A stretch of 6,155 bases of DNA from Candidatus Cloacimonadota bacterium (GTDB lineage: Bacteria > Cloacimonadota > Cloacimonadia > Cloacimonadales > Cloacimonadaceae), in assembly GCA_023230245.1 (NCBI GenBank), contig JALNXT010000097.1, forward strand, positions 1 through 6,155, read 5' to 3'. The notes beneath the pieces were generated by a model, which was not told the DNA's origin, ran no database searches, and saw only the letters and a list, made by a program, of their open reading frames with translations. The position numbers and the translations under genes were made by a program. Numbering within the stretch: the stretch's first letter is position 1; each line of letters opens with the position of its first letter. Shown here piece by piece: positions 1 to 6,155 of this stretch.

Positions 1-2070
1 CGAAGTAGTGATATCACCACCTATTAGGGCAGCACCGGTTAAATCATCGATAATACCTGTCCAAAGCTGGAACTTGGTGATGTCCGAGGCAGAGTAATCT
101 CCGGAACTTGTGAAGTTAACCGATGTTACATTAACCAAGCCATCTGTTGTAAGTGTGAATCTTTCCAGAGGGCGTTTAGCGTTGCTCGGAGCAAGCATAG
201 AAGCTTCAATAGCGGGCTCTACTGAATCTATCGTGGTTACAGGAGCTGTAACAGTTTGTGCTGCTCCTGCTGAAGTAGAACCAGTTTTGTTTCCTGCTGA
301 TAATGTCAAATTGGCGGTTGTTACCGCAGCAACAGTAAGCGTTTTTCCCAAAACTGCTGTTGCAGAAAGATCGGTGGTAATCCAAAAATAGTGCGCCGTG
401 GATTCCACAACGGGGATAGTAAAAGCGGCAAAGGAATGAGATCCTGTTCCCAAACCGGTGATTAAGTCAGTCCCCACCCAAGCAGCAGAGCTGAGATTGT
501 CAGCGGTAGAATACCAAAGCTGGAACTTGCTAATGTCGGTAGCCGTATAAGTTCCTGAAGTAGTGAAAGTAAGCCCTGTAAAATTAATGTTTACTATGGC
601 TGGATCGCGGGTAAGGATAAATCTGTACACGGGTTTCTTGGGTGCTCCCTTAGGTAGATAACCGGCAGGAAGGGCGGGATTGGTGCTGGAAAGAGTTACT
701 GTTCCCGATACCATTGTCTGTGTTCCACCGATGTATGCTGTACCTGCCTTTGTTCCCGATGATACAGTTACTCTGGCTGTTGTGAGGGCAGCTACAGTTA
801 GCGTGTGGGCGGCTACAGCTCCCGGGGCAATATCTGTGGTGATCCAGAAGTAACGCATTACTCCACCGCTTAAAGCCTGAGAGAAAGCAGCAAAGTTCTG
901 TTGCGCACCAGACGCAGCTATTGTTGTAAGAGTAGTTCCTAGCTGAGTTGCAGTTGTTAAATCATCCGTGGTGGAAGACCATATCCTGAAGTTAGTTATA
1001 TCGGCTGCCACATAGCTGCCATTCGCCACGAAGTTTAAGCCCGTCATATTGACGTTCACGGTGGGATTAAGGGTAAAGCGGTATATCGGGTTTTTAAGTG
1101 TCCCAAAACCAATATTAGAGGCTGCCACTGCGGGATTTGCGCTGGCGAGAGTGGTTGTCACGGCAACTATGGTCTGTATTCCGCCTGCATAAGCTGTGCC
1201 GGATTTTGTGCCAAGTGCAAAGGTTAAATTACCCGTGGTAATTGCTGGGTTAACAGACAAAGTTCTCCCAACATTAGCAGCGGCTGCCAAATCGGCAGTA
1301 ATCCAGAAATATCCAGTTACACCTGAACCGATGGCTTGTGTTAAGCCCGTGAAAGTGTGTGCACCAGCACTGAGAAGTGTTGTCATAGTTGCACCAATTT
1401 GAGCTGCACCGGCATAGCTATTAGAGGTGCTATACCACAGCTTGAAATTGGTGAGGTCAGTGGTAACTACTGCTGTTCCAGCGGTGGTGAAGGCAACTGA
1501 GTTTAATGTAGTTGCTGCACCCGTTACAGCAGTGGAAAATGCGTAGAACACGTTATTGGTAGTGCCTTGCCCGATATTGGCTGCTGCTACCGCTAGATTT
1601 GCGGAGGACAGAGCTATATAGGAGGCAAGGATCGTCTGTGTACCGCCCGCATAAGCTGTTCCGGTTTTACTTCCCGTGGAAACAGTGATATCTGAAGTAG
1701 TGAGGGCAGAAATCGCAAAAGAGTTACCATTTATGGCAGAACCACTGATATCTGCGGTTATCCAGAAATATCTGGTTGCACTTATCGTTAAAACTTGGGC
1801 AAAGGCTGTAAAAGAGTGAACTCCACTGCCCAAACCTGTACTCAGTGTTGAGCCCACTTGTGTAGCACCACTAAAAGTATCCGTTGTATTGGTAAGCAGC
1901 TTGAAGTTAACGATATCCCCCGCAACATAAGTGCCCGTTGTCGTAAAGGACAAACCTGTGAAGTTCATACCGTAATTGGGAGTTAATGTAAACTTGTAGG
2001 CGGGATTATTAGCAGTAGATTGCACCAAAGTGGCTGCAACAACCGCTGGATTCGCCGATGCAAGTGTAAC
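1..2070 (-). repeat. Tandem array of ~153-residue modules, 4.5 copies
   Basis: By my alignment the modules begin at 2070, 1617, 1155, 699 and 237 (residues 647, 798, 952, 1104 and 1258). The first four are 151, 154, 152 and 154 residues long; the fifth is cut by the window edge after 79 residues. Each starts near [AS]-x-P-A-[VI] or a variant, continues with a strand ending [YE]-[RKA]-F-x-L-T, then D-[IL]-x-[NK]-F-x-L-[WL], A-x-x-[VIL]-G, H-[ST]-F-x-[AG]-[FL], the core Y-F-W-I-T-x-D-[IL], and closes with G-x-K-x-G-T-A-Y-x-G-G-x-Q-T. Module 4 has the variant GSTSAGAAQT at its close. The layout resembles beta-sandwich domains associated with BNR-repeat neuraminidases (the BNR_assoc_N type). That family link is from memory and uncertain. 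Confidence 0.85.
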
Positions 2071-4008
2071 TTGGGGACTAAGGATACTGCCCAAACCTGC
2101 CAAAGTTGCATAACCGAGGGTATAACCGGCAGTTTGCAAGTACGTGGTAGGAGTGGTAAGCGTAAGAACACTAATCCCTGTCACATTACCCGTTAGATTA
2201 TATGTGCCTGAAGCACTTAAAGTAAGGTTGTAATAACCGGTGCTTGCAGGAATATTAAGAGGAGTAGTATAGTTTATTGTGGAACCGGTATTGTTGGTAA
2301 GGGTTCCGCCGCTCATAATATCTGTTCTGGCAGCAGCAATGGTGCCGTTATTACTCACGGTTCCGGTTAGCTGGTAGTTCTGTGTATTCAGCAAGCCATT
2401 ATTAGTTAACGTCCCTGTGTAAGTAGTTTTGGAGGCATTTAGGGTAACTCCATTAGCGTTTGCTATAGTGATATTGCGGGCAAAGCCACCGTTAGGCCAT
2501 TCAGGCCCCGCGGTAATAGCATCAGTCCCGTCATAAACCAGTTGAGCTGAAGCTCCGTAAGTAAAAGCAGCAGAAGCGGTGCAAGTCCCGCGTCGGTAAA
2601 GGATGCCGTTTACGGTAACATTCGTCGTCGTTTTTACCCCAGAACCAGATAGGATAAGGTTGTTAAAAACCGTTGCCGTGGAAGCTACAGTTTGCGCCCC
2701 TGCAGCATAAAACTCAACTGTGCCTGTTCCCGCTGTGAAAGTGCCACCAGTACCACTTGAAGAAGCTCCCAACCTTAGTAAACTGGAACCTCCATTCAGA
2801 GTGCCGTTGGTTCGTGTCCATGTTCCTGAAAAGGTGTGCGTTAAGCCTGTACCTAGGTTCAAAGTACCGCCGTTCCCATTTATTGTAAGCCCAGCTCCGC
2901 TGACATTACCCATAAAGGAAGCCGTTCCACCTGTCTTAGTCATGCTTACCAGACCTGTAGTGGTAAAACCGTCTATGCTTTGGGTTGCTGTTCCTGCTAT
3001 AGTAATAGCAGAGCTTCCCGCATTAAAAGTACCGCTATTGGCAAAATTACCAGCTAAAGACAAAGTGCGATTATTTGTAGCTAAAATAGCACTGGTGTTG
3101 ATAGTAAGGGGGCCAGCACTAAACACTTTATTTGCACCAAGAGTAACCGCAGACCCGCTTGTATTGGCTATTATGACTCCGCCTGTGCCTGCAAATGTGG
3201 CAGGGAATTCCGTTCCAGTTGTTTGCGCGCCGGTACCTTTATATTGAAGCGTAGCCCCTGTGCCGTAGGATGCCACTGTTCCAGTAGTGGTTGCTGTTCC
3301 TTCCATAGAAAGAATACCGTTTACTGTTGCACCGGTTGTAGTTTTTGCACTGGTACCGGAAAGCGTAAGGTTAGAATAGGTTACGCCTACAATAGTTTGC
3401 GTTCCAGCTCTGAAATAATTCACCGTGGAACCAGTAGTAGTAGTAAGGGTTGGGGTTCTCGTAAATGTGCCCCCAAAGTTCATCGTCCCTGTGCTGGAAA
3501 GATTCAATATACATCCATTAGAGCCTTGGGTCGTGCCAAAGGTTGCGTTGCCGTTAACAGTCAATGCCCCCGTAGAAACGTTTATAATGTTAGTGCGAGT
3601 ACCGGAAGAAGCATTTCTGGCAGCCATCGTTAGCGTTGTGCCTATGGACATGGTTCCCGCATCCACATTGATAGTGCAAGTTCTGCCGGTGTCTGGACGG
3701 GGCATGGATACTGCACCTGTAACAGTTAGCGAGTTTGTCCCGCTGATCGTAATAGCGGAATTTGTAGCGACTGCTGAGAAAGTAAGTGAGGCACAGGTAG
3801 CAGCCATATCCACAGTAACGGTTATACCGCTATTGATATAAACAACATCCGCCGAAGTAGGCACACTCTGTCCTACAGTTCCTGTGGCGGTAGTAGCCCA
3901 AATTGCAGTATTCGACCAATTTCCGCTAACTCTTGCGTATCTATTGGCACCAAAAGCCATTACCGAAATTGCTAGTAAGCTAATAATCAATAATAATCTA
4001 ATTCTCAT
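1..4008 (-). CDS. Giant secreted repeat protein, C-terminus beyond window
   Basis: The frame is open for 1336 codons from ATG at 4008 to base 1 with no stop or frameshift; I translated every row. The start is set by AAGGAG six bases upstream and an immediate signal peptide (MRIRLLLIISLLAISVMA). Residues 22-70 form a cap of a type common in secreted FCB-group proteins (SGNWSN, then VPTSADVVYI). Residues 70-640 are Thr/Gly/Ser/Asn-rich, with short beta-strand-like repeats such as GTQTI, NLTLSG and TVNGIL, suggesting a beta-helix or adhesin-like stalk. From residue 647 there is a tandem array of ~153-residue modules. Only four cysteines are seen, all before residue 500. Export across the inner membrane is well supported; surface display or release is inferred. 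If this is a Cloacimonadota or Bacteroidota protein, a type IX secretion C-terminal signal would be expected in the missing part. No enzyme motif is visible, so I assign no specific function. Adhesin, surface-layer component or carbohydrate-binding protein are all possible. Confidence 0.9.
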   Translation of the reverse strand, partial: MRIRLLLIISLLAISVMAFGANRYARVSGNWSNTAIWATTATGTVGQSVPTSADVVYINSGITVTVDMAATCASLTFSAVATNSAITISGTNSLTVTGAVSMPRPDTGRTCTINVDAGTMSIGTTLTMAARNASSGTRTNIINVSTGALTVNGNATFGTTQGSNGCILNLSSTGTMNFGGTFTRTPTLTTTTGSTVNYFRAGTQTIVGVTYSNLTLSGTSAKTTTGATVNGILSMEGTATTTGTVASYGTGATLQYKGTGAQTTGTEFPATFAGTGGVIIANTSGSAVTLGANKVFSAGPLTINTSAILATNNRTLSLAGNFANSGTFNAGSSAITIAGTATQSIDGFTTTGLVSMTKTGGTASFMGNVSGAGLTINGNGGTLNLGTGLTHTFSGTWTRTNGTLNGGSSLLRLGASSSGTGGTFTAGTGTVEFYAAGAQTVASTATVFNNLILSGSGVKTTTNVTVNGILYRRGTCTASAAFTYGASAQLVYDGTDAITAGPEWPNGGFARNITIANANGVTLNASKTTYTGTLTNNGLLNTQNYQLTGTVSNNGTIAAARTDIMSGGTLTNNTGSTINYTTPLNIPASTGYYNLTLSASGTYNLTGNVTGISVLTLTTPTTYLQTAGYTLGYATLAGLGSILSPQVTLASANPAVVAATLVQSTANNPAYKFTLTPNYGMNFTGLSFTTTGTYVAGDIVNFKLLTNTTDTFSGATQVGSTLSTGLGSGVHSFTAFAQVLTISATRYFWITADISGSAINGNSFAISALTTSDITVSTGSKTGTAYAGGTQTILASYIALSSANLAVAAANIGQGTTNNVFYAFSTAVTGAATTLNSVAFTTAGTAVVTTDLTNFKLWYSTSNSYAGAAQIGATMTTLLSAGAHTFTGLTQAIGSGVTGYFWITADLAAAANVGRTLSVNPAITTGNLTFALGTKSGTAYAGGIQTIVAVTTTLASANPAVAASNIGFGTLKNPIYRFTLNPTVNVNMTGLNFVANGSYVAADITNFRIWSSTTDDLTTATQLGTTLTTIAASGAQQNFAAFSQALSGGVMRYFWITTDIAPGAVAAHTLTVAALTTARVTVSSGTKAGTAYIGGTQTMVSGTVTLSSTNPALPAGYLPKGAPKKPVYRFILTRDPAIVNINFTGLTFTTSGTYTATDISKFQLWYSTADNLSSAAWVGTDLITGLGTGSHSFAAFTIPVVESTAHYFWITTDLSATAVLGKTLTVAAVTTANLTLSAGNKTGSTSAGAAQTVTAPVTTIDSVEPAIEASMLAPSNAKRPLERFTLTTDGLVNVTSVNFTSSGDYSASDITKFQLWTGIIDDLTGAALIGGDITTS
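2401..2718 (-). repeat. Adhesin-like block, copy B (residues 431-536)
   Basis: This is the second copy (106 residues) of the block at 3097-3423. It carries VEFYAAGAQTV, NNLILSG, VKTTTNVTVNGILY, YGASAQLVYDGT and IANANGVTL in the same order as copy A. The 126 residues between the copies are a looser series of GTFNAGSS- and GTLNGGSS-type turns, which suggests one continuous repetitive fold rather than two isolated domains. Confidence 0.75.
3097..3423 (-). repeat. Adhesin-like block, copy A (residues 196-304)
   Basis: This 109-residue block of the giant protein is repeated at 2401-2718. Shared landmarks in the same order are V-x-[YF]-x-x-[AG]-G-x-Q-T-[IV], then N-L-x-L-S-G, then K-T-T-T, T-V-N-G-I-L, a Y-G-x-x-A-x-L-x-Y strand, and I-A-N with VTL. 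Strings like these are typical of repetitive beta-helix surface proteins of the FCB group. The copies have diverged (I estimate about 40% identical residues by eye), so the duplication is not recent. Confidence 0.75.
3946..4008 (-). other. Sec signal peptide of the giant protein
   Basis: The first 21 residues have a short basic start (Arg2, Arg4), a hydrophobic core LLLIISLLAISV and small residues before the likely cut. Cleavage after Ala18 (Val at -3, Ala at -1) or after Ala21 would fit signal peptidase I. There is no Cys at the junction, so this is not a lipoprotein signal. The exact cleavage site is inferred. Confidence 0.85.
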
Positions 4009-4014
4009 TTTGCT

Positions 4015-4020
4015 CTCCTT
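4015..4020 (-). promoter_or_regulatory. Shine-Dalgarno site of the giant protein gene
   Basis: On the minus strand AAGGAG lies six bases before the ATG at 4008. This near-perfect anti-16S match fixes the start codon and supports efficient translation. Confidence 0.9.
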
Positions 4021-4369
4021 GTTTAGCAGAAAAATCAAGAGGTGAAGCCAGATACTTAGCTTTCATTACTGATAATTCCGAACTCTTTTCCTTGAATTTA
4101 TTCATAAATTTATACACTCTTTCTCCCAGTTATAGTCAAATATTCATAAAGCATAGTAGTGCATTTATTGTGCCAAATGGAGTCAAATACTTGTATCGTT
4201 ATAAGTAACTGGGATAAGGATGTTTACGAGATAGGCATAATCTTGCATGGGCTAATAACACCGATTTAATCTTCAAATCTTGCATTAGCGCAATTTCATT
4301 ACTGCAATAATGGGGATTTTACGATGAGGACTTGCATTCATTCGAGAGTTATCTTTTGTATGCCTCTTC
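4021..4369. other. AT-rich spacer upstream of the giant protein gene
   Basis: I see no credible gene here. The stretch is markedly AT-rich on the side near the giant protein gene. It contains the candidate promoter, a 9-base direct repeat AGTCAAATA at 4134-4142 and 4181-4189, the octamer TTCATAAA at 4101-4108 and 4143-4150, and CTTGCAT at 4242-4248, 4279-4285 and 4331-4337. Some could be regulator sites, but short words recur easily in AT-rich DNA. No tRNA fold or Rho-independent terminator was found. Confidence 0.5.
4109..4139 (-). promoter_or_regulatory. Possible sigma70-like promoter for the giant protein gene
   Basis: On the minus strand TTGACT (4139-4134) is followed after 19 bases by TATAAA (4114-4109). 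Each hexamer is one mismatch from the E. coli consensus, but the spacing is longer than the usual 17. It would leave a 5' leader of roughly 90-100 bases before the start codon. The surrounding AT-richness makes chance matches easy, and promoter preferences in this lineage are not known to me. Confidence 0.3.
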
Positions 4370-4477
4370 CTTGCTTATCCGCAAGGGAGATGATCGGGAT
4401 CCGATCGGGATCTCATCGGGTTACATCCCGATCAGACAGGGATCGGTTCGCTTTCATTTCTGCTGCGGATAAGCAAG
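4370..4477. repeat. Nested inverted-repeat element, 108 bases
   Basis: The outer arms are a perfect 14-base inverted repeat: CTTGCTTATCCGCA at 4370-4383 and its complement at 4464-4477. Inside, TGATCGGGAT (4391-4400) is perfectly complementary to ATCCCGATCA (4425-4434). A second direct copy GATCGGGAT (4403-4411) can pair with the same right arm (4425-4433) across a 13-base loop. The element could be a folded RNA, a REP/MITE-like interspersed repeat or a protein-binding palindrome. It lies 133 bases past the helicase gene stop, and on either strand it lacks the U-run of an intrinsic terminator. I know no family name for it. Confidence 0.75.
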
Positions 4478-4483
4478 TGGGAA

Positions 4484-4503
4484 TTCCGGTGTCCTTACCG
4501 GAA
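4484..4503. repeat. Perfect 7-bp hairpin
   Basis: TTCCGGT (4484-4490) and ACCGGAA (4497-4503) are exact complements around a six-base loop. A competing 7-bp stem is possible between GTGTCCT (4489-4495) and AGGACAC (4517-4523); the two share bases and cannot form together. No T-run follows on either strand, so this is not called a terminator. Confidence 0.65.
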
Positions 4504-4524
4504 AGGCCTGCCATTGAGGACACG

Positions 4525-4585
4525 GGCATTCCTTTGTGACTGGCATTCCTTTGTGGCTGGTATTCCTTTGTGGCTGGTATTCCTT
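4525..4585. repeat. 17-base tandem repeat, 3.6 copies
   Basis: Units begin at 4525, 4542, 4559 and 4576, each reading GG[CT]ATTCCTTTGTG[GA]CT; the last stops after GGTATTCCTT. Neighbouring full units differ by one base. The period is not a multiple of three and no gene covers it, so it is noncoding. It ends 24 bases short of the helicase stop codon, on the 3' side of that gene. Confidence 0.9.
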
Positions 4586-4609
4586 GCCAACAGCCTGTTT
4601 GGATAATGC

Positions 4610-6155
4610 TTACTGTAGTTTTAGGAACCTGAGGTCTATATCATAAGCCGTTAAATTGTTTAGTTTTAGCAGCGCGGAGCGGTAATCTTCAAGCTGTAAA
4701 GCGTCGTGTATCTGCCCGCTTTTATAGTCAACTATTAGGGCTTGCTTAGCATTTGTATTTAGCATCAGCCGATCGATACGTAATAAGCCTTTGCTGCCCT
4801 TTATCTCAAACTCTGTAAAGACCAAATCCCACGTGCTTTCAAACAGCCAGGGGTTTTTGTTGCAGGATTGATGGCAGATGTCCACTATCGCCATGATGTC
4901 TTCTCTTTGCAGCAATGAGCCATAGCGGAGCAAGCAGCGTCTGAAGGCATAATCGTGTTCATCACTGAGGTTGCGAATGATAAAACTGAGGTAGTAATGC
5001 GCCAGATCACCCAGCAGATTGGGGCGGTCTTGCAGCCAAACCCTTTTCCAATCGCTTATAGTGGGCTTATCCACCGGGTTTAAGCTGCTCCAATCTGGTT
5101 CTTTAGTTATGGGCATGCTCGTCAATAGTTGGCTAAAATCCTCTGCTTCGCATAGAATTGAGGCTGTCGCAGGCGGTTCAGTGCTTGCCATTTCCCCCTT
5201 AAAGGGGCTTTCTAAGCGGTATATACCATTTTCATCAGCTTGAACCTCTTTTGCCACAAAATAATGCAAGCAAGAATCGCATAGCAAGGCAGGTAACGAA
5301 ACCTCTTTTCGGGAGCCGAGGTATTCCTCCCAACCATCCTTGTTTTCGTAGCTGAAATAAAGGTGCAGCTTGCTCTCAGCACGCGTGAATGCCACATAGA
5401 GGTTGTTCATTTCCTCCAGCAACTCTCGGTTTTGTTCGGCTTCCCATAGATGCCTGTAGCTGGATGCCTTCAACACGTTTTCATAATGAAAGCTAATGCC
5501 AAAATCGTTCACCAGGTGGAACTTTTCATCCGCGTACTGCAGGTTCCATGCCAGAGTGTTGAGATCGCTGCCCTGCCCGCCAGAGAGGTCGTAAAACACA
5601 AACACACGCTTAAACTCCAGTCCTTTGGATTTGTGGATAGTGAGTAATTGCAGGCTATCAGAGGCGGCGACCGATGCTTGCTTAAAATCCTCTGAGGCCG
5701 CGTTTTCTGAAATATACGAAATCAAATCGGGCAGGGAATTGCCCTTAACACTGTCGTTAAGCTCCCAATCGCTGATAATCCCCAGGAACTTATGCAGATT
5801 CAAATAATCCCGTTCACTCTTATCTGTACCCGCCAAACACACATCCACCATTTGGCTGCAAATCTCCGAAGCAGAAAGACTTTGTTGCTGCTTTGCCAGC
5901 TCGCTGAAACGATGAATTAGGGGCATATGGCTGAAATCGGCAGCTTGCCATTTTTTGTCCTTGTATATTTGCTTATCGCCCTCGGCTATTATATCCAGCA
6001 CTTGCTTCAGTACAGAGGTATTGATGCGCAGATAATCCGACCGCAGGAAGCTGAGGAAATTGCTCCAATCTCCCCATGCCACAAAGCGCAGCCAATCCAA
6101 CAGCGGGCTTACCAGCGGATGCAGACAGATAGTACGGTCTGGTTGATACAAGCTA
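4610..6155 (-). CDS. AddA/RecB-like helicase-nuclease, N-terminus beyond window
   Basis: These are the last ~514 residues of a UvrD-family (SF1A) helicase with a C-terminal RecB-type nuclease. Numbering from the Leu codon at 6151, residues 1-165 fit the helicase 2B region, TIHKSKGLEF (171-180) is motif V and LYVAFTRAESK (251-261) is motif VI. The nuclease has G381-x-x-x-H385, E447 in FTEFE, D460 in LRIDRL and D475-Y-K477 in VDYKSG, followed by the LEDYRSALL helix. All expected PD-(D/E)XK metal-binding residues are present, so it should be active. No cysteines follow K477, so the AddB-type iron-sulphur staple is absent. By family, it would unwind and trim double-strand DNA ends for recombination, normally with an AddB partner, in the cytoplasm. 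Walker A and the other ATPase motifs lie outside the window. AddA is likelier than RecB, but another helicase-nuclease fusion is possible. The frame stays open to 6155, so no start is visible. Confidence 0.88.
   Translation of the reverse strand, partial: SLYQPDRTICLHPLVSPLLDWLRFVAWGDWSNFLSFLRSDYLRINTSVLKQVLDIIAEGDKQIYKDKKWQAADFSHMPLIHRFSELAKQQQSLSASEICSQMVDVCLAGTDKSERDYLNLHKFLGIISDWELNDSVKGNSLPDLISYISENAASEDFKQASVAASDSLQLLTIHKSKGLEFKRVFVFYDLSGGQGSDLNTLAWNLQYADEKFHLVNDFGISFHYENVLKASSYRHLWEAEQNRELLEEMNNLYVAFTRAESKLHLYFSYENKDGWEEYLGSRKEVSLPALLCDSCLHYFVAKEVQADENGIYRLESPFKGEMASTEPPATASILCEAEDFSQLLTSMPITKEPDWSSLNPVDKPTISDWKRVWLQDRPNLLGDLAHYYLSFIIRNLSDEHDYAFRRCLLRYGSLLQREDIMAIVDICHQSCNKNPWLFESTWDLVFTEFEIKGSKGLLRIDRLMLNTNAKQALIVDYKSGQIHDALQLEDYRSALLKLNNLTAYDIDLRFLKLQ

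Noticed and set aside
110..1402. Short plus-strand reading frames at 110-391 and 1196-1402
   Set aside because: They are antisense shadows of the module array; their Val/Ala-rich peptides mirror the repeated modules.
2720..3841. Three overlapping plus-strand reading frames (136-175 codons), rich in Pro and Val or in Ser and Cys
   Set aside because: They are antisense to the clearly coding minus-strand frame. Thr-, Gly- and Ala-rich codons leave reverse frames open by composition alone.
4021..4369. tRNA or other known RNA gene
   Set aside because: I found no cloverleaf, T-loop or other familiar RNA signature on either strand.
4324..4539. 71-codon plus-strand reading frame in the spacer, with GGGGAT eight bases before its ATG
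   Set aside because: Most of it runs through the inverted repeats and hairpins and it ends inside the tandem repeat. The peptide shows no recognisable domain, and the DNA structure explains the sequence better than coding does.
4370..4585. CRISPR array or insertion sequence
   Set aside because: The 17-base units abut with no spacers, and there is no transposase frame or target-site duplication. A nonautonomous element remains possible and is reported as a finding.
4484..4609. Rho-independent terminator for the helicase gene
   Set aside because: Hairpins exist, but none is followed by a T-run in the direction of transcription, and the distance from the stop codon is long.
5019..5807. Several small reading frames on both strands within the helicase gene
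   Set aside because: They lie wholly inside a gene supported by conserved helicase and nuclease motifs and encode nothing recognisable.
6149..6151. TTG as the start codon of the helicase-nuclease
   Set aside because: The frame continues upstream to the window edge, the helicase ATPase half is missing, and the family is about twice this length. It is an internal leucine codon.

Overview
The window reads as a bacterial chromosome fragment with two genes on the minus strand, both cut by a window edge, and a repeat-rich spacer between them. The very large secreted protein, rich in Thr, Gly, Ser and Ala, together with the helicase-nuclease type, suggests the FCB supergroup. Candidatus Cloacimonadota is the best guess and Bacteroidota-like relatives are the alternative. 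This is a judgement from general resemblance, not a marker-gene assignment.

Reading along the minus strand, the first gene (6155 down to 4610) is the C-terminal half of an AddA/RecB-type UvrD-family helicase fused to a PD-(D/E)XK nuclease. It has helicase motifs V and VI and a complete-looking nuclease core. Its ATPase N-terminus lies outside the window.

A 601-base spacer (4009-4609) follows. The part next to the helicase gene holds a 17-base tandem repeat, a perfect 7-bp hairpin and a nested inverted-repeat element with six GATC sites in 53 bases. The part next to the second gene is AT-rich and holds a possible promoter and some short direct repeats.

The second gene starts at 4008 behind a strong Shine-Dalgarno sequence and stays open for 1336 codons to base 1. 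It encodes a signal peptide, then about 620 residues of beta-helix-like, adhesin-type repeats that include a duplicated ~107-residue block, then a tandem array of ~153-residue modules marked by a regularly spaced YFWIT-D core. The C-terminus is missing. It is probably a cell-surface or secreted protein.

Nothing indicates that the two genes share a function: one acts on DNA breaks in the cytoplasm and the other is exported. No RNA gene, CRISPR array, transposase or recognisable defence cassette is visible. The least explained parts are the spacer element and the module array.
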